A stretch of DNA of 64,000 nucleotides from Litomosoides sigmodontis (Eukaryota; Nematoda; Chromadorea; Rhabditida; Onchocercidae): contig OY718806.1 of assembly GCA_963070105.1 (NCBI GenBank), positions 10,442,190 to 10,506,189 on the forward strand, written 5' to 3'. Under the pieces are notes generated by a model. The model saw only the letters and a list, made by a program, of their open reading frames with translations, searched no databases and was not told where the DNA came from. Within the stretch, counting starts at the first letter, position 1; each line of letters begins with the position of its first letter. Below are positions 1 to 22,729 of this stretch, piece after piece. The translations under genes were made by a program, and so were the position numbers.

Positions 1-17
1 CACTACATTCAGCTCAC

Positions 18-5412
<5,395 letters not shown>

Positions 5413-5443
5413 GACCGTGGCTGTGCTTCACGATTTGTCTAAA
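5413..5443 (-). promoter_or_regulatory. 5' leader and likely spliced-leader acceptor of the PAK gene
   Basis: Reading on the minus strand, a pyrimidine-rich acceptor ending TTCCAG stops just before position 5443. A 31-base leader then runs to the ATG at 5412. Many nematode mRNAs receive a trans-spliced leader at such a site, so this is a candidate SL acceptor. It could equally be the acceptor of a non-coding first exon further upstream. Confidence 0.4.
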
Positions 5444-8400
5444 CTGGAACAAAGGAAACTAAAGTCGTCACAACAATGACTCTGATCGTTTCGTTAATGT
5501 TAGGTAAATTTCATTTCAAATGTAATTTAAAAAATTCACACGAGCCAAATAAAACAAAAAATAGCAAGTTCCGATAACAACTGGTAGCTAACTTACTTTT
5601 TAAAATTAAAACAAACGTCAAGAGAGATGACTGCACTATAACGATGTGAATATTGGTGGTATGTCACGAAAACCGAAAAGTTATATTGCAGCTCTCTTCT
5701 CAACCATGTTCAATGGTGCACCTACAGTGGGTTCAAAAAAGGATACCGCACTTGAATTTTACCAAAAAACTGGACGTCCAAAACGTAGATGTGATATGCG
5801 GCCGTGGGGATGAGTCACAGCACTCAATGCAATACCTATGAATCGTCGTTTATTGCCGCTATTTCCATTGGGACTATCAAAAAAAGAGGGGAAAGGACGA
5901 GCAGAGTTAGCTTCTCATTACTCACATAGATTAATCTTTGAAAATTATTGAAGTTGCCAAGCTACCTGCAGTCTGATAATCGCGCCTCATACCGAGATCC
6001 GTCTCATATCTGATCCTATCACAAAAAAACGAAAATCAATCATAAATTTAGCATATAATTGCAGCAATGCCCCTACAGCTGTAAATGAGATCGGTGATAT
6101 TTAAAGGCTGTTTTTTTTTAAATTTAAGTTCTAAATATCAAAGCAACAATTATTTCTAGCGAAGCGAAATTATTTTTGATTGTTCAGGATTTACTCGATA
6201 TTACAGGATGTGCCTGTGGGATAACTGAACTGAGCACCTAACAAACCTGGGAAAATTATGATATCACTCTAAATTTCCACTTTGTAACAGTGTATTTACT
6301 GTTATTTGGTGATGATTTTCTCATTTCGATACAATTCCTACAACTTTTACAACACTTCCTTCTTCAAACTGTTCATATTATTATTATCGCATAACTTCTG
6401 TTTTCTGCTATAAGTTGTTGTTATTACAAAAAACCTTCATCACTTCAATACTTTTAAAAAGGGAAATAAGCACATTCCACTCAACGCTCCCGTATGAAAA
6501 GCGGCGACCCATGAATTCATTATTGTGCGGCAATTTCCACTTCTTGATATATGCTGTTAATTGATGGAGAGAGAGGGAGAGAGAAAAAGAAAAGTAGAAA
6601 TAAGACTGTCGCCTGCTGTAAATTTAGGTTTTCAGTACAACAGAATTTGAATGTAGGATAATTGTAGAATTGAAAGGCGAGTGCTTTCCCCTCCCTCCAT
6701 ATTTCATCTCTCTTTCTAACTTATTTTATCCTCCTCAAGTCTATAAGCTATATCATATTCTTTTTGGCTTGTTGAACAGCAGAAAAATGAGATTGGCAAT
6801 TGGGAGGATAAATGGTAGCCAAAGTGAAGGCCCAAGCAACAATGAACTTTTTCTATGGTATGCTGATGTGAAATGCTCTTTGAAAAAAAAGTGCCTTTGA
6901 AATTTGAGGAGTGGGAGGGGGAAGATCAATAGCACAGTTACTCGAGTCATTCCACTCTTCCTCTATTCTTAGGCTTCTTCACCCTTTTCCCTCCCCTCCC
7001 TTTCCACCCTCGAGAGGTCGCTCAAATGTCCCCTCCCGCCGTCCACCTCAAATCTTGTCATAGCTTGCAAATGAGACCCCGCTGTCTGGGTGGGCAATTC
7101 CTCCCCAGAACACTTCAAACCCAAACAGCTGAGAAACATTCATGAAAACATTCACCCCTCTTTTTCACCAAACCGTATGCTTACTTTTGCTTCATTCCAT
7201 CTCTTTCTCAGTTCCCTTTTGATTTTTGGCCTCTGACAACATATTATTACTTTTCTAGGCCACTTATATTTTTAGTTGATGAATGGGAAAAGTTTTCATA
7301 AAGGAACCAAATGCTATTGTTATTAGCAGACGAAGTCCTAAGCGGAAGCTTGGACACAAATCATACTTTATGCAGAAAAAAAGAAAATGAAACCTGTTAG
7401 CAGGTAATTCCGGAACATGCCCTCTGAATTAGAACGGAAAGAAAATAGGAAGAGCATGGACTGAGAGTTAGTATTATCGGTTCAAAAAACAGTAAGTTCC
7501 TTAAATTTGCGACATTTTCCTCTGTGAAAAACACATACGGAATCTTCGTCAGAACTGCCTCATATTATTTTACATAGATTTTCCTCGAAACAAAACGAGC
7601 GGGAATGGAATTAGCAAAACAGTAGGTAAAGGTGTGAAATCGATGATAAGACAGATAGAAGGAAGCAAGCTCTGTGGAAAATTGATAGCCTTTTGGGCAA
7701 CAAGCATTTCTCGACAATTCATTTATCTGCTGCGTGGGCGATCAAAATTTGCTCTGTTGCCACTATCTGCCTCATTTTTGAGCTGTTTATCACCATGCCA
7801 ACATCATATAAAATCATCACGTAAATGTTCCACTAAATTTGATAGAAATTCTGAATTGCTTTCAGAGTGCATAGCTGCTCGCGTTAAATATCAGAAAATT
7901 GATACATAAAATAAAAACCAGATTGGAAGGATGAAATTGCAAAATCGAAATATATGAGGAAATGAAGAATAATAGTATGAAGAAAAGAGGCTTGAAATGA
8001 AAAGAAATTATTATGGACTTTAAATGCCTGAACGAAAAATATGCTGTTTCCTTTTTTTACATAAAATATCTCGTTTTGAAAAATTCAATTATACGGATGG
8101 TATTTCCTTTTTTACAGTTAAAGCTTTGTAGTGTTTTCTTTGAAATATGAGAAATTAGCGTTACATCTTGAAAACCTCCCACATCTCATCTTATTTTACT
8201 AAAACAGCATTTCGAAAATTTTGTTTTTTTCACCCACCAAACAACTGAGGAGGAATCTGTCTGTTCGATCCCAGTGAGAAAGCGTAAGTAAGCACTGCTA
8301 ACATTAACAAACAAAATTTTTGGACTAAAGTTTTTAATGCAGTACTCATTATTTTATGCGAATTAAAGCTGATAAGTTATCTTCAGAATTTCTCTCATGG

Positions 8401-8477
8401 CTGTTTCATTAGCAACACCCTAAAAGCATTGGTATCAAGGCACTACGTGATGAGGATTAACTGTCTCGTGCCACCCT

Positions 8478-8492
8478 CCCCCCCCCCCCCCC
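8478..8492. repeat. Poly-C tract (15 C)
   Basis: A run of 15 C preceded by a CCACCCT stretch in the intergenic spacer. Same caution about tract length as for the run at 3175. Confidence 0.9.
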
Positions 8493-9366
8493 ATTGTCTT
8501 ATTCGACTTTTTTATTTACGCTCCGAATTTCCGAATTCCTCAAAGCTTAGTTCCTCGTAGCTCTAGATTCAAAATTTAAAATTATTCCGACATTCTGATC
8601 ACTCTACAAATTGACATTTTTTCATGACATTCTCCAGCTTATCTTTTTTCTTGTCCTCTTAGTCTATTATCTATTACTTTATGGCTTTCGAAGCTTCAAA
8701 AGCCTCTAAACAAAAAAAAAAAGGAATTGCAACGTTTCATCTGAAGGAAAGGAAAGGTTCAACAGTGAATGGGTAAAAATGCTCATTTAAGATTTTCGGA
8801 GCCATTATACTAAAAGCATCCTTATCAGTAAATCGCTCTCATGTTTGCTACATCTCGAAACTGAGTGATATCACATTCTTTTTAAGCATCTAATCTAACA
8901 CAGCCCGCGATAAGTGATGATCACTAAGGCAATGAAGCCGAGAACCAATTGAAGTGGCTGGTTGTTGACACTGTTCATTCAGTCTTTCAGCAATGCAAGT
9001 GTTTGAAAAAATTATTATTAATTATTGTTTGCCATCATCAGAAAACCGAAGGGGAAATTTTAGGATGGTATAAAATTAGGTTTAGGAGAGGCAGTCGCTG
9101 CCTTCGCTACAATCCACCTCTTTCCCAAATCTCATCTGCTAACTGTCTACCTCTTCTCAAATATTTCCTTTCCTCTCTCTCGAGAGCACTTCCTTGCTTG
9201 CAGTATGGAAGAGCGCGTTTGCAATTGGAGCACAAGCAGAAGTGAGACCATCCATCCGAACGTCACTTTGTCACTCTCTGAATAAAGGATGATAGTTCTT
9301 GCGAAATTAAACACCTTAAGACTAAATTGCTTGACATCTACGTAATCATATATCCATAAATATATA

Positions 9367-9422
9367 GACACACGCACAAGCACACATACGCACACGCGCA
9401 CACGCACACGAAAACACACACG
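9367..9422. repeat. Imperfect (CA)n/(CG) microsatellite
   Basis: About 56 bases of CA dinucleotides interrupted by G (CACGCACAAGCACACATACG and similar). It gives a spurious minus-strand open frame rich in Val, Arg and Cys. Confidence 0.85.
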
Positions 9423-9537
9423 GGAAATATACCTGAAAAGTAATGAAGTACAATAAGCTTGACATGCAGTTTACCCATCACTTAGTAGTTAGTGGTTTGG
9501 GAGTTTGGGAATATTAGACAACCGAGGCGACCTGCTG

Positions 9538-9555
9538 AATAGCTAGCTAGCTATT
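9538..9555. repeat. 18-bp perfect palindrome with tandem AGCT units
   Basis: The sequence AATAGCTAGCTAGCTATT equals its own reverse complement. It sits 8 bases from a second palindrome at 9564-9575 in the spacer between divergent genes. Confidence 0.85.
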
Positions 9556-9563
9556 TCGTTAGC

Positions 9564-9575
9564 GCGCCTAGGCGC
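9564..9575. repeat. 12-bp GC-rich palindrome
   Basis: GCGCCTAGGCGC is self-complementary. It is unusually GC-rich for this AT-rich spacer and lies close to the AGCT palindrome at 9538-9555. Confidence 0.85.
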
Positions 9576-9856
9576 CAGCGGAGTAACGCATAGCCGAGCG
9601 CGTGCAGCCCAGCACTCGCCGTGATACCACTCATTGTTGCCTTCTGCATGTTCTGTGTGCTTCTTCTTGCTTTTCCACTGCTGCTAATTGTTATGCCATT
9701 ATGTACACTGCTAAGTTTTCCTCGAGCGACGTAAGCTTACGCATTCATACCCTATGTGTTGTTAACACGGTCAGAAGTATCATTTATCGATCAACGCGGA
9801 CCTTTCCCTCTCAAAAAGGAGTAGAAGAAGACGATTGTAGTGAGCGGCCACAAGAG

Positions 9857-9877
9857 CAACAACAACAACAACAACAA
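9857..9877. repeat. (CAA)n trinucleotide repeat
   Basis: Seven CAA units. A complementary TTG run lies about 215 bases downstream at 10091. Read as protein it would be poly-Gln, but the surrounding frame shows no other coding character. Confidence 0.85.
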
Positions 9878-10090
9878 GGAGAAGGAGTAAACAACGTGGT
9901 TCGTGATGTGGCAGTAGAAGGTGCAACCGCTGCTTACTGCTTGCCAGTGTTTCACCGCCGACAGTACGTCGTACGTACGCAGTAGACGTACGGTGATATT
10001 CCCAGATAAGAAAACAATATGACTGAACTAGGCTGACAGCGACAGCGACAGTGACCAGAGAGCATGCACATTCACTTGGCCTTTCCTGAC

Positions 10091-10095
10091 TGTTG

Positions 10096-10131
<36 letters not shown>
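10091..10131. repeat. (TTG)n(CTG)n trinucleotide repeat
   Basis: Four TTG units run directly into about nine CTG units. Frames across it give poly-Leu or poly-Ser on opposite strands, so the open frames here are repeat artefacts. Confidence 0.9.
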
Positions 10132-10584
10132 GCCAAGGAGAGCATGGCAAGAGGACACACAAGTTTTTCTGCTGCTACTTCATCTGACCACAAACCGTCA
10201 ATAACATCGAGGCGGCTGTGTTCTTCCTGTGAAGGGAACAAAACAAGGAGAAGAAGGAACGTTGGTTGCTTGTGTGAGCGAGAATCGTATGTGAGCTTCG
10301 AAGCCGATTAGCAGCTAAGGCTAAGGCTGCAAGTGGCATCGAAGCAGCTGCAGTCTCATCTCTGTTAGGTTATCAAACGTCTTCCGAGCAACTATCCGAA
10401 GTACAGAATCGAGCTAGCCAGCTGGCTTTCGTGATTGGCAAGGGATAGGAAAATGAGAGAGGACTATGTGAGCTTTGTAGGTATGTCACTGATGGGCTGC
10501 TGCCAGTGCAGTGATGATGGTGGTGTGGCGGTAGTGTTGAGGGAGTGAGATAAGCATAGGAGTGGGGGCAATGGTGTGAGCTTC

Positions 10585-10630
10585 TCCATCCATCCATCCA
10601 TCCACCCACCCATCCATCCATCCATCCATC
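10585..10630. repeat. (TCCA)n tetranucleotide repeat
   Basis: About 46 bases of TCCA/TCCC units. The 4-base period makes every frame open ([12 protein letters not shown] or WMDGWMDG-type), which explains the apparent 115- and 143-codon frames here. Confidence 0.9.
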
Positions 10631-13600
10631 TAAGTACTCAATGTGCGCCGAGGAGCAGTCAGCTAATGTCCAAGACAAACCCATCCGACGGAATTGTGAC
10701 CGACCGCCACCACCCACCACAAAGTACTTCCACCTTCTCGATGCCTCCTTTCAACTTGAAGCTCGTTGTGGATCACGGATATATGCGCGCTTCCTTCATT
10801 CATGTGTTCGTGCCACAGGCCTTAACGCTACTGTTTGTCCTCTTACTGCAGCAATTTTTCCTGCCAACTACTAACCAACGGCAACATCCCTTTCTATCCA
10901 CTTGTCACTCCCTTCTTCTTCCTTCTTTTCATCACCCTTCTCTTATCACATATTGCAATTGTTTTTGGTGTGACCGACGTCATGTTATCAGCCTCAACAT
11001 TTGCTGACATTGCCGAACGCTTTCGCCGCTTTCGCATCACTTATTTATTTTCCCCTAAGTTTTATACCTTTTGCTGCTTATTGCTGGCTTCGCTGATTTT
11101 AGTGAAATTTAAACGATGTTTTAATGTACTCTCTGTTTCTGATCCATTTTTGGTCGTATAAAAGAAATAGATGTGAAAAAGGTAATAAGTGATATCAGAT
11201 TGAGCTTTGATTAATTGCCTAAGCAAAGCCTGCAGTGATTACATTAGGATAGCGTTATGTGCGTGACAGCCGATTTTTTCTTCTGTGCTTCATTATACTT
11301 GCCAGATATGAATGGAGTTCCTCTGATTATCGATCAATTTATAAAAGCTGTTGCCGACGCGTGCATCGATAAGGTGTGCTACTTTACGTATCGATCGATT
11401 ATCAGTGATTATCGTTTCGTATTTGTTCCCATTCACAGCATTATCTTATTTTATTACAATTTTTGAATAATTAAGGATTAGTAATTCGCTACATTGATGG
11501 AGAAGATTATCGTAGTCACTTCCCCAAAAGTAGAGTAGGATTAATATGTTTGAAATAACGTCCATCATTTCTGTCATGAAAATGAAAATTTCCATTTAAT
11601 TATTACGAATCAAAAATTCTATCCTCTTCGTTTTGATTCCTATAAATGCTACCATCTCTGCACTGTTTCGTCCTGTCGTATTTTAATACGCTGTGCACTC
11701 ACTGTATTGATGACGACGAGTTCCATACTAGGCTGACTTTAGGTATGATCTCGTTAGAAGTATAGAAGTATCAGCTAAATCTTTTACCCAGTTACAAGGA
11801 ATTTCTATCCTTTTTATGCTGTCGTCCTCTGGTTATCATCATTAATTTGGATTAAAGATAGTTATGAGTTTAATCATGCAATAAGTCATGCGTTAAGGGA
11901 AAGTTTACGGTGCATAATGTACGCGAATAAAGCATCGTCATTTAATTATGAGATACGTACCCCATCTGCTGCTACCTCTGCAATCATCAGAATATTTTTT
12001 TTTATCAAAAATCATTACAGCCAAGAAAATACAACGTGTGCATCGTTAAGCCTGCCCTACCTCGTCGGGATCGCATGTCGCTCCTGCGGCACTTTCAGTC
12101 GCATTGGGACAAAATCGATAACTCAGCAACTTCGCCATTATTTCAGCTTTTCGGAAGCGGTTTCTTTTGTATGATAACTAATGAAAATCTGAATACGGTG
12201 GAAATGTTTGGTATGTGGAAAGGATGATGAGGGGCAAGGAGATGAAGAAGAGTAGGGAGGTACGTTTGTGACAATTGACAAGCAAAATGCAAAGCTAACT
12301 TAGTGAAAGCTTCAAAGCCGAGCCTAATGGTAAGCTTCATGGATGATGATAAGAGGAGAATCCCCTCTCCCGTTCCCCCAATTACATCAGACATTATTAC
12401 TCGCCTCTTTTCTTCCAGATCTTTTTTCGCTTCCTTTTCTCTTTGTTATCCACTCTTACTGCACTGAATTGTGGAATTCATAAGTCGCCGTTCTTCTTTT
12501 GTACGTACGTGAATGCTCCATCTCGTTTTCTCCTTTTAATTGTGCCTTTTAGTTCAACTGAATCTATTTCATTACCACGTTGTACTTTCAACAACAAAAA
12601 AAAAACGCACATCGTTATGCTTTTCCTGTTTCATTAAATCTCTTTATCTTTATCACAAAGCCACTTGCTGTATTAATTCAACAAATCCAGCGATTCCCTT
12701 GGAAGGCTTACTAATTTCCTGACGCATGTATAAGTTCCTATTTCTGTGGAATTACCCGCCTATAATGTAATTAGTCACTGCAACGAAAGCATTTAGAAAT
12801 TGTTTTGTGCACTTCACTGTACATTCATATCGCTTACTATCAACCTTTCTACGCTTGTCCATTTTTCAAATGCCGCATATGTGTAAGCTTATTCATTTTG
12901 TATCTGTTGTTATTGGCTGAGCAAGTTTCTAGGATGCTCATGTTTGTCTTATTTTTGGCGTAAATGCATCACACAGGTTGTTCATTTATAGTATCGTACA
13001 TCTAGAAAACATCCCAAAAATAGTTAATAGTAACTCTGTCTTCGTCCTTACCTTCATATGATTAGTTTAACGTTTTAGGAAGCGGTCATTCTCTGCGCTC
13101 CTATAAAGGTGCACAAATCAAATGTGCTTTAGCTGCATCAACAAAATACTTCCGAGAATGTTTCCATGCATCATTCCGTTGCTACGGCTATTCAAATCAT
13201 GTCATGCATATACAGAATTTTCGGATAATATCTTTCGTTTAGTTGTGGTTGTGATTGCCTTTGCAGTTGTTCCACAACGCTCGAGAAGTATTTCGTCCGT
13301 TTGTACATACTTTCATATATTGTATATTTCGCACTTTTTAGCTTCTTTTAAAATCGAAATCTCATAATTTTTGGAGGAAGAAAGTTAGTTAGAAAGGATG
13401 TTGATGTTTCGTGTTGGCTGATAGGGCATTTGGAACATTTATTGCCTTCAAAACATCTGTTTCAATCATTTTGAGTCGTATATACAGCTTGAAGAGCACT
13501 AATGCTCCACACCTCACACTTTCACTTCTTACCTATAGGCTGATTTACTTCGTGCATTTCATTGCAGAACTTGTTCCTGGTATTAGTTTCCATATTTGTT

Positions 13601-16365
13601 TTTCTGCATCAAAGATTTCATTTCGACACTCATCTATTACAACCATTAAATATTAGGTAGGAATCAGGCCAAACACTGTGCTATATGTCACCTGACAATT
13701 TCGACAAATTGCATATCTCCTAACACGCAGTATTCTAACATTAATGGTTAACTGTGAAATCGTTTCCTTTTCGTTATCCAATGATTAGGCTATTAGTGAT
13801 TCTTTTTTTCCAAGTTCTCATAATTACCGTTTATCTAAGATTTCATCTGAACCAAATATGAACTGTTCGGTTAAATTTATTTTTGGTATAATTATAATGA
13901 ATGTTATGTATTTAATTTTGAAATACTTAAAAATTAATGCTTTTGGCATGAGTTTCATTACTGTTTTTTTTCGTTCAAAAAATTTATTACTGCTACAACG
14001 AAGCAAAACCGACAGGTGATAAAAGAACAGTTTAACGGCCAACATCAATAAGGTCTTTAATGTGCAATCGAGCTATCGTTGAGCTTCGTTCAGTCCTTTT
14101 TTTGGTAATTAATTTGTAACAATCTCGAGAAAACCAAAATGTATTGGTGTATTTACAGGCAAGGATAATGTTTGAGAATTTAAAAAAATCGATTTTAGGA
14201 TTCTTGGTTTTGAACATTGGATGGATAGACAAGCAGATTAAAATTAAGCCTAGCTGATACTGTAGATTTCTAAAAGCCCTGAACAACCCTAGAAATTTCA
14301 AGATTACAGTTCATTCACACTTTTCATCGTTGGGCAATTTTGTTTATCTTCGACTTGAAGTAATTTACAAATCTGAAAAGAAAGTTCTGTTTCGCTGTTT
14401 GAGTATGTTATGTTACACCTTGATTTTTTTCCTTGTCCTTCAGATCTTGATTTGAACTCACAGTTATGTATGTTCGGGAGTGAGGCATGGTGAGTGCAGA
14501 ATACTGCTACATGCTATGTGCTTCAAACTGTGCCATAAATTTGGTAAAATTTCACTGTAGTTCAGATGCAGTGAATAGTAATGCGTTATTAAAAAATTAA
14601 AGTCACAGAAATTTATGCTTGCAGTTGGTCGTACGGTTCACTTACTCACATCGCTCTGGTACTTTGGACATAGAAGTTGATGAATTGGCTGCATTTCTAT
14701 ATGATGACAACATATACTTACGTTATCAGCTAATAGACATCTTTCCACGAGTTTATTTAGGCATTTATCGATCTCTTACATAAGACAAAAGCGGTTTATT
14801 CTACGCCACTGCTGCTCTTTCAAAAATAGCTTGATGAAATCTTATCCTGGAAAGTGCTTTTTTTTCTTTTTTTTAGTGCTCATTAATTAAAGAAAGGGAT
14901 GGAACAGTGACGTCGTTGTTTTTTGTTAGACCGAGTTAAACCTTTTGATTTTTCTGCATGTTTTTCAGAAGCAGTCATAAAAGGCACTTTGAGAAGAGAC
15001 CGGAAACTTGTAGCATATTACTGGCGTGTTGGGAAATGGTGAAATCAGCGATTACGTGAGCTGTGTGATAACTCAGTGTAACTTCATCAACTACTTTTCT
15101 TTCTCGTCTCCCTAAATCATCACTAACGGCCTCGGGGAACCGATAGGATATATTTTCGTTTTTACTAATATTTTCCACATCATATCGCTAATCTCTATGT
15201 CATTTCATCTAGCGATTCTTTTTGCATGTACCCAGATACACACACACATACGAAATTTAGCCAACAGTTACATGTGAACTGTAGAGGCGTGAGTATGGCA
15301 GCACCATTCGCGGCATTCTTCTTGACTTACAAATTTACTTGCATCCCCACTGTAAGCATGAACAGTGCTTTCCGCTCAGGCTGTATGAAAGTAACAGAGA
15401 AAAGTGTCGCGGATATTAACTCAAAAATAGGTCATAACACGAATATGAATGCATACCAGTGATTTCTCTTCCTTCTTGTATCAGACATCGGTATCAAGAA
15501 TGGAGATTGCAGAGATGAGGGAAAGAGGAGGGAAGCGGAATGAAGGAGGATGTAACCAGAAGGGATAGCAAGTGGAAGCATTCCTACAAAAATGATCATT
15601 ATTTAAATGAGTGCAAAATTATCCTTCTCTTTATTCACATTTCACTTAGAAGCATCCACATTAATCCATACGCATTCCCATCCAATGCAAACCTACACTC
15701 ATCCATTCGGCACTCCAACCTACGCCCATTCATGGCCGCACGCACGCACACGTCCATCCCAAATTTTCACTGGACATGCGCTTCTATATCCATCATTATC
15801 AATCCGAAAATAGGTTCTTTGTCAAATTGAGCCAAGAGCCGTTGCAGTTCACCTTGGGGAGACTTGAGGACATCTCGAAATTAATAACCAGCATTCATCA
15901 AGTTTTTCAGCTGCGTCGAAGAATCAAACACCAATAATGGTAGTGGGAAAGAGGAGGTCACTAATGGGAACTAATACGTCCTACCCACTTTCCCAATCTT
16001 CTCATGTCCAGTTAGTCAAATTAGGTCAAGTTAATCAGTATATTCTACGCAAATCAAGCTTATTGGATATGTATAGAAGATTTCCAATAGCCACTTTAAA
16101 CCTTCAGAGTGAAATGTTACAAACAGTGTGCCATGATCTTAATAATCATTGTAAAACATCTGTACTACCGCAACCAATCAAATCTACTGCACACCCTACT
16201 TCAAGGTTTTGATCGAATTACAAAGGTCTATGAACTTTTATGGGTGGATTTATGTAAAGTTTAGTTGCGGTCCTCGTAACTCTTTTACAGTAGTGTTGTA
16301 AATGTCGTAGTATATTTTTTGTATTTAATAATTAATTGAACAATTAGCAATCAGAAAAGGCTCTT

Positions 16366-16398
16366 GCTCAATTACCCACTTTTGGTGGGTAGTTGAGC
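16366..16398. repeat. 14-bp hairpin upstream of calcineurin
   Basis: Arms 16366-16379 and 16385-16398 pair over 14 positions with one G-U pair and a 5-base loop. It lies about 430 bases upstream of the calcineurin ATG. Whether it is part of the 5' leader is unknown. Confidence 0.7.
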
Positions 16399-16831
16399 CT
16401 AATTTGCCTTCTTTCCAAATTTCAGATTCGTTAAGTGAAGGCGGCAAGAGGTGGAATAAGCGAGAGAAAAATAATGCTTTCCATTAATTATTCAAAAGGA
16501 AACGTGATACTATTTGAAACGTTTACATTAACAATGTGGCGATGAAATCGTTGTCTTTTTTATTTTCGAGATTTATCGGCCTCTACATTCTATCCGTGCT
16601 TCTTACGCGATCTTTACGGAACCAGCTATTCGGAGAACTTCTGATGCCTCCGATTACCTGATTTTAGTTTTTCTTCATGTAATAGTAAAAATGTGGAGTT
16701 TGTTGTAGATTGGATGTATTGGAAAGGAATCGTTCTCACTACAACAAAATCATAGTTCGATTAATTGAAACGCTACGCTAAATGCGTGTTTAACAAACAC
16801 GCAGTGTAGTTGTGCCTTTTACCATACAGAG

Positions 16832-22729
<5,898 letters not shown>

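Larger units (their letters stand above)
5444..16831. other. 11.4-kb spacer between the divergent PAK and calcineurin genes
   Basis: I found no exon chain with coding character. Open frames of 60-150 codons here are short, overlap on both strands and are often low complexity (poly-Q and poly-S/L frames over the CAA and CTG repeats at 9.8-10.2 kb). The spacer should hold the promoters of the minus-strand PAK gene and the plus-strand calcineurin gene, and any non-coding first exons. A visibly more GC-rich, microsatellite-dense patch lies at about 9.3-10.7 kb. Confidence 0.6.

Noticed and set aside
9602..11161. Overlapping frames of 70-153 codons on both strands
   Set aside because: They run through CAA, CTG and TCCA repeats, giving poly-Gln, poly-Leu, poly-Ser and WMDG-type proteins, with no splice-supported partners.
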